A stretch of DNA of 8,451 nucleotides from NCBI GenBank assembly GCA_003506095.1, contig DNWZ01000429.1, positions 1-8,451 on the forward strand, written 5' to 3'. The first letter of the stretch is position 1. Each line of letters begins with the position of its first letter. Source of the DNA: Planctomycetaceae bacterium (GTDB taxonomy: Bacteria > Planctomycetota > Planctomycetia > Pirellulales > Pirellulaceae). A program made the position numbers and the translations under genes. The notes beneath the pieces were generated by a model. That model searched no databases, was not told the DNA's origin, and worked only from the letters and a program-made list of their open reading frames with translations. Shown piece after piece: positions 5,586 to 8,451 of the stretch.

Positions 5586-6992
5586 ATGCGGTTCACAAAG
5601 ACGCGGTTTTTAGCTGCGATATTTCTCTGTTCGTTTCTCGGTTCAACAGCGACGACTTTGTTTGCCAGTGAACCGGCCACGACAGTTCCGGCAGGGCGCG
5701 CGATCACGCGTGTCTTCATCCAAGATCCTGACAAACTGACGCTGATGTGGGCTGATCTGTTGGCCCAAGAGCCGCCAACCTTTTCTGCCGCTAAGCCGGT
5801 AGAAGGCTTCCCGCAGCTTGATCCTGACCGGCAATCGCTCGTTCAAATGTCAATTTCCGCGGGCAAAATCATGGTCGGCGTCCGCGATGACGAAGACGGA
5901 CAGTTTCAAAGCGGTTGGGTGTTGGTCGATTCGGGTGTTGAAGAGGAAGAACATGGCGACCATTCGCATTGGTATTACAACAGTGCCCCGAAGGTAATCG
6001 CCAGTCGATTGGACGCATCGCAAGGCAATCCGGCGCATTTGTATTGTTACGATGGCGTCTTCTACCTGGCCAATGACCGAATCGGCGGATTCACACGACT
6101 TGATCCCAAGGCGATTGGCGGCGATGCCGATGCGGCATCGATCGACGCGATGGCCGCCTTTCACACCGGCGGTAACGGCCACATCACCCTTGCCGTTGCA
6201 GGTGATTTGGCATTTTCAACTTGGATGAGCCGCGAAGAAGCCAATGCAAAGCGAGTGGACGTTACAGCGGTCTCAGCAGCGGGAGCCAAAGAGATCGCAT
6301 ACTCGTTCGACGCCCTCAGCGGCGGTCTGCATGGTGCAACCTACCAAGCCGGCAAAGTTTTCTTTGCCCCAGCAAACGGGATCAACTGGATCTCGGTTCC
6401 CAAAACATCAAAAGTCAAACCAGAGTCGCTGGTCGTTCATCACATTGACTTAGGCGTCGATGGCGAAAAGCCACGTCGCACGGGGGCGTTCACGACGCAC
6501 GATGGCCATGTGTTGTTTACGTCTGGCAGCGGTGAATCGTCGTTCTTGGGCATTATTGATGCACGCATCGAAACGCCAGAGGTGAATCGAATTGAGTTAA
6601 AAGTGGATGCCAAATCGCGTGCCCATGGTCCCGCGATTGTGCGCACCCGCACTCAGGGGCCCATCGCATTTCTCTTTCATGATCATGCGAAGGATGTCGA
6701 CGCTCCGAACGTCGCCACCGTTATTCATCTCGACCCCAATCGTGATGGAAGTTTCACTGATGCAAAGGTCGTCAGTGAGATCGAGGTTGGTGCAAGCCAA
6801 GTCGAAGGTCACGGCGGGCATCATGACATGGTCTTCGATGCGGCGGGCCGACTGGGCGTGATCGCCAATCCGGGCAATCGCGTGTTGGAAATCATATCAA
6901 CGTCTGATTTGAAGAGTATCGGACGGATGGAAACGTCGTTCGTTCCCGCAAGGCTGTTGTCGGTCGGCGGCCGAGGCCCGATTCGCCACTAA
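5586..6992 (+). CDS. Secreted His-rich AztD-like metal-binding protein, probable beta-propeller
   Basis: Predicted periplasmic protein of 468 residues resembling the AztD family, beta-propeller chaperones that bind zinc and pass it to ABC zinc importers. A signal peptide is clear: basic start MRFTKTR, hydrophobic 8-20, likely cleavage after LFAS28. Histidine/acid clusters that could bind metal are EEEEHGDHSHWYY (119-131), GLHGA (H249), FHDHAKD (365-370) and EGHGGHHDM (407-415). Repeated short strands ending in patterns such as YCYDGVFYLAN, THDGHVLFTSG and FDAAGRLGVIAN suggest propeller blades. I start at ATG 5586, where the signal peptide begins and GAGAGA (5575-5580) gives a weak ribosome site; the in-frame extension to 5424 overlaps the promoter region. 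It stands alone behind a palindromic operator-like site. No zinc ABC transporter genes are in the window. The family assignment rests on recalled motif resemblance, so 'secreted His-rich protein' is the safe call. Confidence 0.72.
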   Translation: MRFTKTRFLAAIFLCSFLGSTATTLFASEPATTVPAGRAITRVFIQDPDKLTLMWADLLAQEPPTFSAAKPVEGFPQLDPDRQSLVQMSISAGKIMVGVRDDEDGQFQSGWVLVDSGVEEEEHGDHSHWYYNSAPKVIASRLDASQGNPAHLYCYDGVFYLANDRIGGFTRLDPKAIGGDADAASIDAMAAFHTGGNGHITLAVAGDLAFSTWMSREEANAKRVDVTAVSAAGAKEIAYSFDALSGGLHGATYQAGKVFFAPANGINWISVPKTSKVKPESLVVHHIDLGVDGEKPRRTGAFTTHDGHVLFTSGSGESSFLGIIDARIETPEVNRIELKVDAKSRAHGPAIVRTRTQGPIAFLFHDHAKDVDAPNVATVIHLDPNRDGSFTDAKVVSEIEVGASQVEGHGGHHDMVFDAAGRLGVIANPGNRVLEIISTSDLKSIGRMETSFVPARLLSVGGRGPIRH

Positions 6993-7000
6993 GTTTTTTT

Positions 7001-7025
7001 AAATCCAAAATACAAAATCCAAAAT
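7001..7025 (+). repeat. AT-rich direct repeat AAATCCAAAAT before the DUF1559 gene
   Basis: AAATCCAAAAT occurs at 7001-7011 and again at 7015-7025, a 14-base period, and is followed by the partly similar CTCAAATTC. It lies just after a run of seven T (6994-7000) that follows the preceding stop codon. The 59-base gap is far more AT-rich than its surroundings, so it may keep the translation start unstructured or act as an upstream promoter element. Similar A-rich tandem spacers are common between bacterial genes and may be neutral. Confidence 0.5.
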
Positions 7026-7051
7026 CTCAAATTCTATAAGGGATGAACTCA

Positions 7052-8086
7052 ATGCCTTCCAGATTCAATACCGCTCAGCGCGGCTTCACCCTCGTCGAGT
7101 TGTTAGTCGTGATCGCGATCATTGGTGTAATGGTCGGGTTGTTATTGCCCGCTGTTCAGGCGGCACGCGAGGCGGCACGTCGCATGTCGTGTTCGAACAA
7201 CTTGAAACAAATCGCACTGGCCACTCATAACTACGAATCAACCTTTCAGATGATTCCCGCAATGACGGGCACTGGCACCTATTCGCCGCAAGCCAGAATT
7301 CTGCCATTCATCGAACAAGCGGCGATGTCCGATCGCATTAACTTTTCGGTACCGCTGCTTTTGCCACCGTTATTTCAGTCTCTCTACAACCCAGCGGTTC
7401 GCGACTTAGTCTCGCAACCGATTTCGACGTTCCAGTGCCCTAGCGAAGCCGGTATGGCGATGTTCGCCATCACCTTTGCCGGGGGCGACACGGGACAGGC
7501 GGCAGGCAATAACTATATGTTCAGCAACGGTAGCGGCACGGGCACCAATTACGACGACCGCTTTCGCACCGACGGCATGGTATTTGAAAACTCTTGGACA
7601 CGATTTCGCGACGTAACCGACGGGACATCCAATACGGTCTTGTTGGCTGAAACGGTCTTAGGCGATCAAGTGATCGGCCCCAGCCCTTCGCCGATGAAAC
7701 CTCATCGTCGTGCCGCATCGTGGAGCAGTTCTTCGGTCGCCGGTGTTCCTGGGTTTGTTACCGGTGGCAGTGTGATTTCCAATCCTGATTTGGGGGCACT
7801 GTTTCAAGGTGGCACGTTCACCAGTTACCGAGGCACACGTGGTGAATCTTGGATTCGTGGTGTCCCGTTCGCCATTGTTGTCAATGGATACCTGCCGCCC
7901 AACAGTCCGATCCCCGATGTGACGATGCATGGTCGCGGTTTTTTTGCCGCGCGAAGCTATCACCCTGGCGGCGCGATGCATGCTTTGGTCGATGCAAGCG
8001 TTCGATTCGTGACGGACTCAAACGACTTGGTCGTGCATCGTGCGATTTATTCGCGAAACGGCGGCGAAGTGGTCCAGTTGCCGTAA
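7052..8086 (+). CDS. DUF1559 protein with type IV prepilin-like N-terminus
   Basis: Member of the large planctomycete family of pseudopilin-like surface or periplasmic proteins (DUF1559, SBP_bac_10-type); the role is unknown, and many paralogues occur per genome. In 344 residues the N-terminus has a prepilin peptidase site G11|F12 with Glu at +5 (GFTLVELLVVIAIIG), a hydrophobic helix (12-33), then the typical AAREAARRMSCSNNLKQIAL. Cysteines C47 and C129 (FQCPSE) are the usual conserved pair. DVTDGTSNTVLLAE (187-200) is another family hallmark. The C-terminus holds the H-X9-DG motif as H304...D314, but the residue after Asp is Ala315 rather than Gly; VRFVTD and NGGEVV follow as expected. I prefer ATG 7052 to in-frame ATG 7043, because AAGGG (7038-7042) abuts 7043 but is 9 bases from 7052. 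The following lipoprotein gene is probably co-transcribed. Confidence 0.93.
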   Translation: MPSRFNTAQRGFTLVELLVVIAIIGVMVGLLLPAVQAAREAARRMSCSNNLKQIALATHNYESTFQMIPAMTGTGTYSPQARILPFIEQAAMSDRINFSVPLLLPPLFQSLYNPAVRDLVSQPISTFQCPSEAGMAMFAITFAGGDTGQAAGNNYMFSNGSGTGTNYDDRFRTDGMVFENSWTRFRDVTDGTSNTVLLAETVLGDQVIGPSPSPMKPHRRAASWSSSSVAGVPGFVTGGSVISNPDLGALFQGGTFTSYRGTRGESWIRGVPFAIVVNGYLPPNSPIPDVTMHGRGFFAARSYHPGGAMHALVDASVRFVTDSNDLVVHRAIYSRNGGEVVQLP

Positions 8087-8137
8087 TTGAGTTTCTTGCA
8101 AAACAGGGTCCTTCTAACCGCTGATAAAGTTTTTGTC

Positions 8138-8451
8138 ATGAATCGTCTATTCATCACCATGTTCACATCGGTTATGTGCTGTTTCGGCTTGGCCGGTTGT
8201 GGCACAGGCGGTGATTCGTCGACCGTTCGCGAAGGCCATCTGGTAAAGGTTTTTTGCGACGACAAGCCGATCGGCGGTGTAGAGGTGCGGCTTTACAATG
8301 TCCCGCATGTCGAGGGTAACAAACCGGCATATGTCGGTTTTTCGGATCCCAGCGGATCGGCATACCTGACACCTCTCAGCAATGACGCTCCACCGATCGA
8401 TTCGGTTCAGTGGAAAGTCGCGATGGTGTCCGATGGTGACGGCAGTTGGAT
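8138..8451 (+). CDS. Small lipoprotein with carboxypeptidase-regulatory-like fold (3' end outside window)
   Basis: The first 104 codons of a lipoprotein gene that runs off the window. The signal peptide MNRLFITMFTSVMCCFGLAG ends in a standard lipobox LAG-C21, so the mature protein is lipid-anchored in the cell envelope. After a Gly/Ser linker comes an Ig-like pattern, with VREGHLVKVFCDDKPIGGVE giving 'small domain start, DxKPIxGVxVRLY', then YVGFSDPSGSAYLTPL. This recalls the carboxypeptidase-regulatory-like/transthyretin-type domain ('GxVxxDGKPLxGxxVxF... TDxxGxF') found in the small lipoproteins that follow DUF1559 genes in planctomycetes. It begins 51 bases after the DUF1559 stop with no terminator-like hairpin between, so the two are probably one transcript. 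ATG 8138 is chosen because the signal peptide starts there; no strong Shine-Dalgarno is visible. Exact role unknown. Confidence 0.8.
   Translation, partial: MNRLFITMFTSVMCCFGLAGCGTGGDSSTVREGHLVKVFCDDKPIGGVEVRLYNVPHVEGNKPAYVGFSDPSGSAYLTPLSNDAPPIDSVQWKVAMVSDGDGSW

Noticed and set aside
6961..7000. Intrinsic terminator after the His-rich gene: GC-rich segment followed by seven T.
   Set aside because: The GC-rich bases only form stems with one- or two-base loops, and lie about 15 bases before the T-run, so the geometry is wrong.

Overview
The window looks like part of a Planctomycetota chromosome, most plausibly Pirellulaceae (Rhodopirellula-like). The strongest clue is a DUF1559 protein with a type IV prepilin-like N-terminus followed by a small lipoprotein, a pairing repeated many times in planctomycete genomes. 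Moderate-to-high GC, weak or absent Shine-Dalgarno sequences and loosely spaced genes fit. All assignments come from reading the sequence; no database search was run.

Layout. Positions 1-201 are the 3' end of recA. After a 258-base gap with a GC-rich duplicated/hairpin element come three forward genes: a MacB/FtsX-type ABC permease (460-1836) without its ATPase in view, an IlvE-type branched-chain aminotransferase (2009-2869), and a ribose-type periplasmic sugar-binding lipoprotein (2911-3924) without its permease or ATPase. A small reverse-strand gene for a Pro/Lys/Ala-rich protein (3934-4332) converges on the binding protein with a 9-base gap. It diverges from a SAM-dependent methyltransferase (4507-5298).

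The right half holds a secreted, histidine-rich protein (5586-6992) resembling the AztD-type periplasmic zinc chaperones. It is followed by the DUF1559 gene (7052-8086) and a lipoprotein gene cut by the window end (8138-8451). The region before the His-rich gene contains a perfect 7-1-7 palindrome (5439-5453), a sigma70-like promoter, and a tandem repeat at the expected transcription start. This is the most regulated-looking stretch in the window.

Working together. Most genes look like independent housekeeping or envelope functions rather than one operon. The most interesting hypothesis is metal-related. The His-rich protein sits behind a palindrome with the geometry of Fur/Zur-family operators, and the permease carries a motif I associate with zinc-responsive MacB-like transporters. 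DUF1559 and the lipoprotein are probably co-transcribed. I see no CRISPR array, transposase, phage gene, tRNA or rRNA.
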